Positions 36,728-45,474 of a stretch of DNA of 64,000 nucleotides are shown in pieces; position 1 is the stretch's first letter, and the number at the start of each line of letters is the position of its first letter. The notes under the pieces are model-generated. The model was not told where the DNA came from. It saw only the letters and a list, made by a program, of their open reading frames with translations, and ran no database searches. The stretch spans positions 310,001-374,000 of the forward strand of contig NZ_CP015772.1 of the NCBI RefSeq assembly GCF_001654455.1, given 5' to 3'. The stretch is from Niabella ginsenosidivorans. GTDB lineage: Bacteria > Bacteroidota > Bacteroidia > Chitinophagales > Chitinophagaceae. Position numbers and translations under genes: made by a program.

Positions 36728-37681
36728 TTACAACCATACGATCACCAATAACGATGCGATCGTTATCAACATCCACAGTGCCACCGCCTGAATTAACACC
36801 TTTCCACCCACTACCTGTTTCACTGTTCCTACCGAAACGCCCGAGCCGATCATAAACAGGCTCACCACCATCATTTGTTTTGCAATAGCGTACAGATCTT
36901 TAAACAGCTTTTGTTCGGCAGGCATAAGGCTGAATAAGCAGGAGGCAAGAATAAACCCAATAATGAACAAAGGGAATTTTAATGTGCCCCTGTTTTTAGA
37001 AGAGCCGATCACTAAAACAGCCAGCACGGGAATGATCCATAAGATCCGGAGCATTTTTGATATGGAAGCTACTTTCAATGCTTCATCTCCGTAATGTGCA
37101 CTGGCGCCTACTACAGAGCTGGTATCATGTATAGCAATGGCAACCCAATGTCCGAATTGTACCTGCGACAATCCGAGCCAGTGCCCGAATGCCGGAAAGA
37201 TAAACAGGGCCAGGGCATTCAGCAGGAATACAGTACCTGTAGCAACAGAGAGCTGGTCAGAATTTGCCTTTACGGTTGAGCCCACTGCTGCAATAGCGCT
37301 TCCGCCGCAGATTGCCGTGCCAACGGAAATTAATAATGCAATGGTTTTATCAATTTTTAAGAGTGCGCCCAGCAGGATGCCGATAGCCAAAGCGCCTAAC
37401 ACAAATCCTGCAGTAACACCAATGTTCTCCCTGCCTGCATGAACCAGCACATGAATATCTATACCAAAACCAAATCCGATTACAGATGCTTTCAGTAAAA
37501 TACCGCTCCATTTATTCATAAGGTTTTTAAAAGGGGCGCCCATCAATACGGAAGCCAGTAATCCCAACAGCAATGCGCAGGAGGCTGACACAAACGGAAA
37601 ACAACAGGTAAGCAGTAACAGTATATAGAGCAGCTGTGGATACCGGCTGTTATTTTGGAAGCGGTAAATTTTACCTTTCAT
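36728..37681 (-). CDS. YeiH-family putative sulfite/sulfate exporter
   Basis: The ATG at 37681 gives 317 residues with about ten helices and the family text NKWSGILLKASVIGFGFG near 60, GSAIAAVG near 130 (ICGGSAIAAVGSTVKANS) and AIHDTSSVVGAS near 190. The YeiH family is annotated as a sulfate or sulfite exporter and in enterobacteria is paired with the LysR regulator YeiE. The same pairing occurs here: a LysR gene ends 58 bases upstream on the same strand. Export of sulfite from sulfonate degradation would fit. TCTATTTG just upstream may be a weak promoter of its own. Confidence 0.82.
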   Translation of the reverse strand: MKGKIYRFQNNSRYPQLLYILLLLTCCFPFVSASCALLLGLLASVLMGAPFKNLMNKWSGILLKASVIGFGFGIDIHVLVHAGRENIGVTAGFVLGALAIGILLGALLKIDKTIALLISVGTAICGGSAIAAVGSTVKANSDQLSVATGTVFLLNALALFIFPAFGHWLGLSQVQFGHWVAIAIHDTSSVVGASAHYGDEALKVASISKMLRILWIIPVLAVLVIGSSKNRGTLKFPLFIIGFILASCLFSLMPAEQKLFKDLYAIAKQMMVVSLFMIGSGVSVGTVKQVVGGKVLIQAVALWMLITIASLLVIVWL

Positions 37682-37739
37682 ACGTTGTGAAGGTAAAATG
37701 TTTCCGTCTTGCAAATAGATGAGTATTACTTATCTGCGA

Positions 37740-38636
37740 TCACCTTTCTTTATAATGTTGCCGGGTATACCGCATAAACATTGTCGAGAATTTGTCCGGC
37801 TGCCCATGCAGATAAATAAAGGAGAAATGCCGCATGATCCGGAAGCCCCGGATGTGGATTATTTTCAGTTCCCCATATTGTATTTCCTTGTGTATGGCAT
37901 GCATTGAAATAAACGCTACCGAGTGCGAGTTTTCGAGAAAGGATTTTATACTTTCAGTACCTCCCAAATGCATAATAACAGGTAGATCGGCAAGGCTGAT
38001 ATTTCTTTCCTGGAGCGCTATCTCGATCACTTCAAGAGTGCCGGATCCCCGCTCTCTTAACACCATAGGCATTTTTTTCAGTTCATCCAGCTCAATGGTA
38101 TCTTCTTTGGCATACCTGCTCTTTGCATGCGTAACCAGCACCAGTTCATCAGATGTTAATTCAGCGTACTTCAGCCCCGTATGATGTCTTTTTCCTTCTA
38201 CAATGCCAAGGCTGATGCTTTTTGACAGAACGGCGTTTTCAATTGCTTCCGTATTGCCGCTCATTAGATTGAGCCTGATCTCCGGAAACTTTTTCTGGAA
38301 GCCGCCTAATACCGGGGATATCAGGTATTGGGCAATAGTGGTGCTGGCCCCAACCGTAAAAGAACCGGCAGGTTTTGCCTTTAATACGCTGAGTTCAAAA
38401 TTGAATTCTTTGTATAACTGAAAGATCTCATTGGTATACCGGAACAGGAGCTCTCCTTCCTGGGTCATAACAACAGAATTACTGACGCGTTCAAAAAGCC
38501 GGGTCTCCAGTAATTCTTCCAGGTTCTTGACCTGTTTGGTAACTGCCGGCTGGGTAATAAGCAATTCTGCTGCTGCCTTTGTGAAACTTTTGTTACGCGC
38601 TACCGAATGAAATACCTTTAATCTAAAATCTTCCAT
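37740..38636 (-). CDS. LysR-family transcriptional regulator
   Basis: The ATG at 38636 gives 298 residues. The N-terminal winged helix shows FHSVARNKSFTKAAAELLITQ and QPAVTKQVKNLEELLETRLF, and the periplasmic-binding-like effector domain fills about 90-298 (FTVGASTTIAQYL, LRERGSGTLEVIE). It groups by eye with CysB/CbbR/YeiE-like regulators. It is divergent from the DUF1080-GMC operon and co-directional with the YeiH exporter, so it likely controls one or both. Sulfite or a sulfur metabolite as effector is a guess from the neighbours. Confidence 0.85.
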   Translation of the reverse strand: MEDFRLKVFHSVARNKSFTKAAAELLITQPAVTKQVKNLEELLETRLFERVSNSVVMTQEGELLFRYTNEIFQLYKEFNFELSVLKAKPAGSFTVGASTTIAQYLISPVLGGFQKKFPEIRLNLMSGNTEAIENAVLSKSISLGIVEGKRHHTGLKYAELTSDELVLVTHAKSRYAKEDTIELDELKKMPMVLRERGSGTLEVIEIALQERNISLADLPVIMHLGGTESIKSFLENSHSVAFISMHAIHKEIQYGELKIIHIRGFRIMRHFSFIYLHGQPDKFSTMFMRYTRQHYKER

Positions 38637-38823
38637 AATGTCGAATTTGCAGTTGTTCAAGAATGATCAGGAAAATAATGAAAGATAGCAAGTATTTTTT
38701 TAAACGTATTGTAAGCTTGTGATAATTCAGATGAATTGTATGGCAGCAGCGCTATGAACTTTCGTAATCACTCATAAGGATAAATAATTAGGATATTACC
38801 ATTATAGTTGATATTTTTAGAGC
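38637..38823. promoter_or_regulatory. LysR/DUF1080 divergent control region
   Basis: The 187-base spacer contains the dyad AATTC-AGAT-GAATT (38724-38737), whose ATTC/GAAT arms and spacing fit a LysR-type T-N11-A site. TATTTTTA (38812-38819) is a weak -7 match only five bases before the ATG of the plus gene, which would give a leaderless message. Confidence 0.4.
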
Positions 38824-39510
38824 ATGACGATGAAGCCGGAAGAAACAGAAGTCTGGGAACCTGTTCCTGTTATTGTAAAACCAGGTAGCGGTTGGGATCC
38901 TCCAGGTGACGCTGTTATTTTGTTTGACGGAAAAGACATGTCTGAATGGGATATTCCGGAAAATACCAGGTGGGTTGTAAAAGACGGTATGGTTACAATT
39001 GCTGCTTCCCATGCCCGGCAGGTTCAGCCGGTATGGATTTTTTCCAGGAAGATGTTTGGAGATATTCAGCTGCACGTAGAATGGTGTTCGCCGGAAAAAA
39101 TTAAAGGAGAAGGACAGCGCCGGGGTAACAGCGGTATCTTTCTGCCGGGGCGGTATGAGATTCAGGTGTTGGATAGTTATCAGAATCCTACTTATGTAAA
39201 CGGCCAGTGCGCAAGCATCTATAAGCAATACTCCCCGTTGGTCAATGCCTGCCGCAGGCCGGGAGCATGGCAGACATATGATATTATTTTCAGGGCACCG
39301 AGGTTTTTCCGTAATGGCCGCCTAAAGTCTGCAGCCCGCGTTACGGTGATCCATAATGGCGTTTTGGTACAAAACCATGTAAAGATAAAAGGAGCTACCA
39401 CGTTTATAGGCAACCCTGAATATGTTGCCCATCCTGTAAAGCAGCCCCTCGGTTTACAGGACCATGGTAATGCGGTAAGTTTCCGGAATATTTGGTTAAG
39501 AGAGCTTTGA
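38824..39510 (+). CDS. DUF1080 3-keto-glycoside hydrolase/lyase, no signal peptide
   Basis: At 228 residues this DUF1080 protein lacks any signal sequence and begins directly with MTMKPEETEVWEPVPVIV, so it appears cytoplasmic, unlike its two exported relatives. Core motifs: DAVILFDGKDMSEWD near 30, FGDIQLHVEWCSPE near 78, RGNSGIFLPGRYEIQVLDS near 100, SFRNIWLREL at the end. It heads the operon with the GMC dehydrogenase. It closely resembles the protein at 34874. A missed upstream start is not evident, since the preceding bases contain stop codons in frame near the ATG. Confidence 0.83.
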   Translation: MTMKPEETEVWEPVPVIVKPGSGWDPPGDAVILFDGKDMSEWDIPENTRWVVKDGMVTIAASHARQVQPVWIFSRKMFGDIQLHVEWCSPEKIKGEGQRRGNSGIFLPGRYEIQVLDSYQNPTYVNGQCASIYKQYSPLVNACRRPGAWQTYDIIFRAPRFFRNGRLKSAARVTVIHNGVLVQNHVKIKGATTFIGNPEYVAHPVKQPLGLQDHGNAVSFRNIWLREL

Positions 39511-39553
39511 GTTATTATCTCTGTTTATTTTATAGTTATTAAATTATTTTGTT

Positions 39554-41236
39554 ATGGCTGAAAATGTGTACGATGCCATCGTAGTCGGATCGGGTATCTC
39601 AGGCGGCTGGGCTGCCAAAGAACTAACGGAGAAAGGTTTAAAAACGTTGTTATTGGAACGTGGCCGGAATGTTGAGCACATAAAGGATTACGTTGATGCC
39701 GGCAAAGCGCCCTGGGAATTTCCGCACCGGGGGCAAACCACCCGGCAAATGAAAGAAGATTATCCCGTGCTTGTCCGGCATTATGGAACTGTTGAGCAGC
39801 GGGGGCTGGATTTCTGGGTGAAGGAAAAAGAAAGCCCCTTTGTAGAGGTTGCACCATTTGACTGGATCCGGGGGTATCATGTAGGCGGGCGCTCATTAAT
39901 GTGGGGGCGCCAGAGTTATCGCTGGAGCGATTTGGATTTTGAAGCCAATGCAAAAGACGGGATTGCGGTTGACTGGCCCATCCGGTATAAGGATATAGCG
40001 CCGTGGTACGACTATGTAGAACGCTTTATTGGTGTGAGCGGTGCTGCAGATGGAATACCGGAGTTGCCTGACGGCCAGTTTATGCCGCCGATGGCAATGA
40101 ATTGTGTTGAAAAGGATGCAGCAGTCAGGATTCAAAAACATTACGGCGGCAAACGGCATATGATCATTGGCCGCACTGCCAATATTACCAGGCAGTTGCC
40201 GGGCCGGTCGCCCTGCCAGTATCAGAGTAAATGCGGCCTTGGATGTTTTTACGGAGCGTACTTCAGCACGCAGTCATCTACTCTTCCCGCAGCAGTAAAA
40301 ACAGGTAATTTAACACTGAGGCCCTGGTCTATTGTAACCAGGGTATTATATGACAAAGATACGAAACGGGCTACGGGGGTAGAAGTGCTGGATGCCGAAA
40401 CCAATAAAACATATGAGTTCAAAGCAAAAATCATCTTTTTAAATGCATCTACCTTAAATACAGCCTGGGTATTGATGAACTCGGCAACAGATATATGGCC
40501 GGATGGATTGGGCAGCAGTTCCGGCGAACTGGGGCATAACATTATGGACCATCATTTCCGGGTTGGTGCAAACGGAGAGGTTGATGGGTACGAAGATAAA
40601 TATTACTATGGCCGCAGGCCTAATGGCATTTACATACCCCGTTTCCGCAATCTGAACGGAGAAAAAAGGGATTACATCCGTGGGTTTGGCTACCAGGGAG
40701 GAGCCGGCCGGAAAGGCTGGGGCCGGAATATTGCAGAGTTCAGGATAGGCGCTGCATTTAAGGATGCATTAACAGAGGCCGGAGGGTGGACTATGGGCAT
40801 CAGCGCCTGGGGCGAGATCCTGCCCTATCATGAAAACAGGGCTTATCTGAATAAAGAAACCAAAGATAAGTGGGGGTTGCCAGTTTTGTCCCTGGATGCG
40901 TCCATTAAGGAAAATGAGAAGAAAATGCGGGTCGATATGATGGAAGATGCCAAAGAGATGCTTGAAATTGCCGGTGTAAAAAATGTAAAAACCTTTGACG
41001 GCAATTATTTAATGGGAGGCTCCATACATGAAATGGGTACAGCGCGGATGGGGCGCGATCCCGGGACCTCCGTATTGAATGCACACAACCAGGTATGGGA
41101 CGCATTAAATGTTTTTGTAACTGATGGCGCCTGTATGACGTCTTCTGCCTGCCAGAACCCATCCCTTACGTATATGGCATTAACAGCACGGGCTGTTGAT
41201 TATGCCGTATCTGAACTGAAAAAACAAAATCTTTAA
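39554..41236 (+). CDS. GMC-family glycoside/pyranose 3-dehydrogenase, catalytic subunit
   Basis: The 560-residue FAD enzyme shows the dinucleotide motif AIVVGSGISGGWAAKEL near 9-25, GRSLMWGRQSYRW near 113, NASTLNTAW near 295, and the C-terminal GMC box with HEMGTARMGRDP near 490 and NPSLTYMALTARAVDYA near 535. A gluconate-2-dehydrogenase subunit 3 gene follows, as in the membrane-linked complexes that oxidise glycosides at C3. The product would feed DUF1080 cleavage. No signal peptide is seen; it may be exported in complex with its Tat-type partner. Confidence 0.87.
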   Translation: MAENVYDAIVVGSGISGGWAAKELTEKGLKTLLLERGRNVEHIKDYVDAGKAPWEFPHRGQTTRQMKEDYPVLVRHYGTVEQRGLDFWVKEKESPFVEVAPFDWIRGYHVGGRSLMWGRQSYRWSDLDFEANAKDGIAVDWPIRYKDIAPWYDYVERFIGVSGAADGIPELPDGQFMPPMAMNCVEKDAAVRIQKHYGGKRHMIIGRTANITRQLPGRSPCQYQSKCGLGCFYGAYFSTQSSTLPAAVKTGNLTLRPWSIVTRVLYDKDTKRATGVEVLDAETNKTYEFKAKIIFLNASTLNTAWVLMNSATDIWPDGLGSSSGELGHNIMDHHFRVGANGEVDGYEDKYYYGRRPNGIYIPRFRNLNGEKRDYIRGFGYQGGAGRKGWGRNIAEFRIGAAFKDALTEAGGWTMGISAWGEILPYHENRAYLNKETKDKWGLPVLSLDASIKENEKKMRVDMMEDAKEMLEIAGVKNVKTFDGNYLMGGSIHEMGTARMGRDPGTSVLNAHNQVWDALNVFVTDGACMTSSACQNPSLTYMALTARAVDYAVSELKKQNL

Positions 41237-41269
41237 TGCCTGTTTTCAGGTTCGTAATATTATTTTACT

Positions 41270-41830
41270 ATGGATAGAAAAGAAGCCGTTCACAGAATAG
41301 CGCTCCTCCTGGGGGGAACCGTTGTAGGAGCAGAGTTATTGTCCTCCTGCGTATCAGATGTGAAAAAAGGCCACAAACTGGCCGGCCAGGAACATATATC
41401 GCTGCTGGATGAAATAGGAGATACCATTATACCATCTACCAGCTCACCCGGGGCCAAAGCCGCAGGCATAGGCGGTTTTATGCTGCTGATGGTGCAGGAC
41501 TGTTATAAGCCAGCTGATCAAAAGGTTTTTTATGAGGGCATTGAAGCAATTAATAAGGCAAGCAACCAGAAATACAATAAGGTTTTTTTACAGCTTGATG
41601 CCGGGCAGCGCGAAGCGTTGTTGTTAGCAATTGATAAGGAGCAGGAAGATTATATGAAAAAGAGGGATAAAAAAGATCCGGCGCATTACTTCCGGATGAT
41701 GAAGGAGCTGACCTTACTGGGGTTTTTTACTTCTGAAGTGGGCGCCACCAAGGCATTGCGCTATGTGGCCGTGCCGGGAAGATATGAAGAGATCCCCTAT
41801 AAAAAGGGGGATAAGGCCTGGGCTACCTGA
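41270..41830 (+). CDS. Gluconate 2-dehydrogenase subunit 3 family protein
   Basis: The 186-residue small subunit begins MDRKEAVHRIALLLGGTVVG with a hydrophobic stretch and a Cys in SSCVSD that could be a lipidation site. The domain holds LLDEIGDTIIPSTSSPGAKAAG near 45-66 and FTSEVGATKALRYVAVPGRYEE near 150 (read GATKALRY and PGRYEE). In such dehydrogenases this subunit anchors or exports the GMC subunit and passes electrons on. It lies 33 bases after the GMC gene. Confidence 0.85.
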   Translation: MDRKEAVHRIALLLGGTVVGAELLSSCVSDVKKGHKLAGQEHISLLDEIGDTIIPSTSSPGAKAAGIGGFMLLMVQDCYKPADQKVFYEGIEAINKASNQKYNKVFLQLDAGQREALLLAIDKEQEDYMKKRDKKDPAHYFRMMKELTLLGFFTSEVGATKALRYVAVPGRYEEIPYKKGDKAWAT

Positions 41831-41885
41831 GCCGGAATTTAGCAAACAGACCGGTTGGCAATATAAAAAGCAACTACAACAGCAG

Positions 41886-43052
41886 ATGAACAGAAAACTC
41901 AGAATGGGAATGATTGGTGGCGGCAGAAATGCTTTTATAGGGGCTGTTCACCGTGTTGCAGCAAATATGGACGGATTAATTGAAGTGGTTTGCGGGGCGT
42001 TAAGCACTGATCCGGAAAATGCGCTGCATAGCGGCCGCTCGCTTTTTTTACCCGAAGAGCGTATTTACCTGACATATGAAGAAATGCTTCGGAAGGAACG
42101 TCAGCTTCCGGCAGATCAGCGTATGGATTTTGTAACCATTGTAACGCCCAACTTTGCACATTTTGAACCCGCAATGATGGCACTTGAAAATGGCTTTCAC
42201 GTGGTGAGCGAAAAACCGCTTACCCTTACGCTGGAAGAAGCACTGCAGTTGCAGCGTAAAATACAGAAGACGGGTTTGCGGCTGATGCTTACACATACCT
42301 ATTCCGGATACCCGATGGTAAAAGAAGCCCGCAGTATGGTAAGAGCCGGAAAACTCGGGGAAATCAGAAAAGTAATTGTTGAATATCCGCAAGGCTGGCT
42401 AAGCAGGTTAGTATATAAAGGCGGAAACCCACAGGCAGCATGGAGAGCCGATCCGGAACGTTCAGGCAAAAGTGGCTGTATGGCCGACATCGGCACACAT
42501 GCCGCACACTTAGCCGAGTATGTTACCGGTTTAAGGATCACCGAATTGTGTGCTCAGTTAAGCGTGATGACTACCGGCAATTCTTTGGATGATGACGGGA
42601 ATGTGCTGCTGAAATTCAATAATGGGGCCACGGGGGTGCTATTAGCTTCCCAGGTAGCTACAGGGGAAGAGAATGCGCTGAAGATCAGGGTGTACGGTCA
42701 AAAAGGGGGTATAGAATGGTTTCAGCAGGAGCCCAACTCATTGTTGGTAAAATGGGCGGATAGCTTTATGCAGACGGTACGTGCCGGTACCCGGTATACC
42801 GGTCTTCTGTCTGAAGATGCATTGCATAATTGCAGAACGCCCGGAGGCCACCCGGAAGGATATTTGGAGGCCTTTGCCAATTTGTACCGGAATTTTGCAG
42901 GAATGCTTTCCGCCGAAATGGATGGCCGCAATCCCTCTGATCAGATGCTGGATTTTCCATCGATCAGCGACGGGGTCCGTGGAATGGCTTTTATCGAATG
43001 CGTGCTCGCCAGCAATGCCTCTGATGAAAAGTGGACGAAGTTTACCTGTTAG
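41886..43052 (+). CDS. Gfo/Idh/MocA-family oxidoreductase, cytoplasmic
   Basis: The frame opens at 41763 inside the preceding gene, but the ATG at 41886 starts with the NAD loop (MNRKLRMGMIGGGRNAFIGA), giving 388 residues. HVVSEKPLTLT near 100 is the EKP motif, and MADIGTHAAHLAEYVTG near 200 supplies the usual Asp/His pair. Without a signal peptide it should act in the cytoplasm on a sugar or keto-sugar. It completes the DUF1080-GMC-subunit 3 operon. Reducing a 3-keto-sugar back to the sugar is a plausible role. Confidence 0.82.
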   Translation: MNRKLRMGMIGGGRNAFIGAVHRVAANMDGLIEVVCGALSTDPENALHSGRSLFLPEERIYLTYEEMLRKERQLPADQRMDFVTIVTPNFAHFEPAMMALENGFHVVSEKPLTLTLEEALQLQRKIQKTGLRLMLTHTYSGYPMVKEARSMVRAGKLGEIRKVIVEYPQGWLSRLVYKGGNPQAAWRADPERSGKSGCMADIGTHAAHLAEYVTGLRITELCAQLSVMTTGNSLDDDGNVLLKFNNGATGVLLASQVATGEENALKIRVYGQKGGIEWFQQEPNSLLVKWADSFMQTVRAGTRYTGLLSEDALHNCRTPGGHPEGYLEAFANLYRNFAGMLSAEMDGRNPSDQMLDFPSISDGVRGMAFIECVLASNASDEKWTKFTC

Positions 43053-43323
43053 GGCTGCTTCTTTTTTACCTGCCTTAAAAGCCGGAACTTACCAGGAGCT
43101 ACCTGGTCTGCTATGCGCAGCAAAGTGATAAGACAGCGCAAAAAAACTTATGAGAAAAGACAACCCGCTAACCGGGAGAATCCGATAAAAACCGGAAGCG
43201 ATCAAAATTCCCGATTTGAAATAGGTCAGGCGCCGCGAGTATTTTTCCCTGGAAGGCCAAAAGAATCCGGGTACCCGACAGCCTGCTTTTTCAGCAGGAG
43301 TAGAGCATCCTGATCACCCATTT

Positions 43324-43342
43324 GGGCGAAGCTTCGCCCTTT
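43324..43342. terminator. Perfect palindrome, possible terminator, in the gap before the sigma factor
   Basis: GGGCGAAGCTTCGCCC is a perfect 16-base palindrome followed by TTT. A smaller hairpin, CCTGCT/AGCAGG, lies near 43291-43307. The gap 43053-43452 otherwise has no gene I can support. Confidence 0.45.
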
Positions 43343-43452
43343 AATGCATAAACTGTAAATATCAGGGGCTTTTTCGGTTTTGTAGCCTGCAAAATGAGGG
43401 GATATATTTAATTCTCTTATTTTTACGAACGGATTCGTTATTTTTTGTATAA

Positions 43453-44052
43453 ATGGCTATTGATGATCAATATACAGACAGCACCTTATTTAAGCGTGTT
43501 TCGGAAAGTGATGAACAGGCTTTTAATCTGATCTTTGACCGTTACTGGCCACAGGTGTATGGCACTACCCTGCATTTGACCAAAAAAACAGAAGAGGCCA
43601 GGGACCTGTCCCAGGATATTTTTATTAAGCTATGGGAAAACCGCAGCCGGCTAAAAGATATTGTCAACCCCTCCTCTTATTTATATACAATTTCCCGAAA
43701 CCTGGTCATCGACCATCTTCGCAAAAATGTTTTTGATCCTTCTAATACTGATTTTTTACTGAACTATTTTCAATCGGCGGCTTCCACGCCGCAGGAAATG
43801 GCGGAGTACAGGGAACTGCACAATCTGCTGAATAATGCAGTAGAGGCGCTTCCGGGGAAGATAAAAGAAGTTTTTATTCTTAGCCGCTATAAAGGGCTTA
43901 CTCACGAACAGATTGCGGCAGCGCTTGGCATTTCTGTAGTTTCATCAAAAACGTATATTGTAAGGGCGCTGCAGCTAATCCGGAAATTTATGCTCAGCCA
44001 TGCTGATACGCATTTAATATGGATGGCATTTGTCCTTTTGCTTCAGCGTTAA
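43453..44052 (+). CDS. ECF RNA polymerase sigma factor (FecI-like)
   Basis: The 199 residues show region 2 (FNLIFDRYWPQVYGTTLHLTKK, RDLSQDIFIKLWENR near 50-65, YLYTISRNLVIDHLRK near 75) and region 4 (LPGKIKEVFILSRYKGLTHEQIAAALGIS near 135-163; read LPGKIKEVF and HEQIAAALGIS). It is followed by a FecR anti-sigma factor and an STN-domain SusC, the standard cell-surface signalling triad. It should direct transcription of the SusCD-peptidase operon in response to ligand at the receptor. Confidence 0.9.
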   Translation: MAIDDQYTDSTLFKRVSESDEQAFNLIFDRYWPQVYGTTLHLTKKTEEARDLSQDIFIKLWENRSRLKDIVNPSSYLYTISRNLVIDHLRKNVFDPSNTDFLLNYFQSAASTPQEMAEYRELHNLLNNAVEALPGKIKEVFILSRYKGLTHEQIAAALGISVVSSKTYIVRALQLIRKFMLSHADTHLIWMAFVLLLQR

Positions 44053-44108
44053 AAAAAAATATTTTTTTGTCTTACCTCTTCTTTGTTTTACGTCATTATA
44101 TATGACGT

Positions 44109-45305
44109 ATGATCAATTCAAACTTGGAAGAACTGCTGCAGAAATTTGCAACGGGTAAAATAAATCCGGCAGAGCTGGCAGAATTGCAGCGCCTGATGAT
44201 GGACGATGCTGCTATGGATGTGCTGGACGCTTTTTTGCAAAAAGCATATCAGGACCCGTCTTTGGCAGTAAAGAATGATTTTGACAAGCAGCAGGCATTC
44301 AAAACAATCGGGCGTCGTTTAAGATCGTCTTCAAAAAGGGGTGTAAGACCTTCCTTTATAAGAAAGCGTATGATTTATGCCGCGTTAGGTACAGCAGCAA
44401 TGCTCCTGTTAGGCTGGATCGTGTTGTATTTCTTTTTGCAGCCCCAACCGGTACAAAGCAATAAAGAAGCGGTTGCGGTTTCCGGAGATATTTATGCGCC
44501 GCAAGCCAACCGGGCAACCGTTACTATGTCAGACGGCACAGTAATGTACCTGGACAGCGCCGGTAACGGGCAGCTGGCCACACAGGCAGCTACCCGGCTT
44601 ATAAAATTAGCAAATGGCGTCATCGCCTATGAAATGTCCGGGCAAAAAGCACCATCCACGGCCCCTGTTTATAATACGATCAACAACCCGAGGGGCAGCA
44701 GGGTCATCAATATTATATTAAGTGATGGATCAAAAATATGGCTGAATGCAGGCAGCTCCATTACCTACCCGGTAGTATTTGCAGATAGCGAAAGGCAGGT
44801 GCAGCTTAAAGGAGAAGGGTATTTTGAAGTAGCAAAAAATGAGCATAAAAAATTTATTGTAACATCTGCTAATACCATTACAGAGGTATTAGGTACCCAC
44901 TTTAACATAAATGCTTATGAAGATGAACGGGCTATAAAAATAACGCTTTTAGAAGGCCGTGTAGCAATAGGCGTGCCCGGTGTTTCAGGCAAAACAGCGC
45001 TGACGCCCGGTATGCAGGCCCGGGTGGTAAATAACACACTGCGTACGCTGAGAAACGTGGATGTAAGATCGGAAACCGCCTGGAAGGACGGCTATTTCTC
45101 TTTTCATAATGCTGATATGAAAGAGGTGCTGCGCCAGTTAGCCCGTTGGTACGATTTAACGGTGGAGTACAGAGGCGTTATCCCCGACAGGGAATTTGAG
45201 GGAGAAATGCAACAGGACCTGATGCTGTCGCAGGCTTTGAAAATACTGGAAAAAAATAAAGTCAATTTTAAAACAGAAGGGAAAAAAATTATCATTATGC
45301 CATAA
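44109..45305 (+). CDS. FecR-family anti-sigma factor
   Basis: The 398-residue inner-membrane protein has a cytoplasmic N-terminal part that would bind the sigma factor, one helix near 88-112 (MIYAALGTAAMLLLGWIVLYF, read in two parts: MIYAALGTAA, LGWIVLYF), the FecR domain (about 195-290; PRGSRVINIILSDGSKIWLN, EGYFEVAKNEHKKF), and a C-terminal DUF4974-type domain (about 320-398; LARWYDLTVEY). It starts 56 bases after the sigma gene and relays the signal from the STN domain of the receptor. Confidence 0.9.
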   Translation: MINSNLEELLQKFATGKINPAELAELQRLMMDDAAMDVLDAFLQKAYQDPSLAVKNDFDKQQAFKTIGRRLRSSSKRGVRPSFIRKRMIYAALGTAAMLLLGWIVLYFFLQPQPVQSNKEAVAVSGDIYAPQANRATVTMSDGTVMYLDSAGNGQLATQAATRLIKLANGVIAYEMSGQKAPSTAPVYNTINNPRGSRVINIILSDGSKIWLNAGSSITYPVVFADSERQVQLKGEGYFEVAKNEHKKFIVTSANTITEVLGTHFNINAYEDERAIKITLLEGRVAIGVPGVSGKTALTPGMQARVVNNTLRTLRNVDVRSETAWKDGYFSFHNADMKEVLRQLARWYDLTVEYRGVIPDREFEGEMQQDLMLSQALKILEKNKVNFKTEGKKIIIMP

Positions 45306-45474
45306 GACAGAACTGAAAAACCGCCGGCGGTTAATTAAAGAACATACGACTATCAAAAGGTGCTGATCCTGATATATTCCGAGTGATCAGAACAGGGCAG
45401 TATCTGTTTTCTTTTGATCATCCTGAGTGAAATAAGATCAGGTAAATTATTCTTTTCATCAAAACACTGCAATT

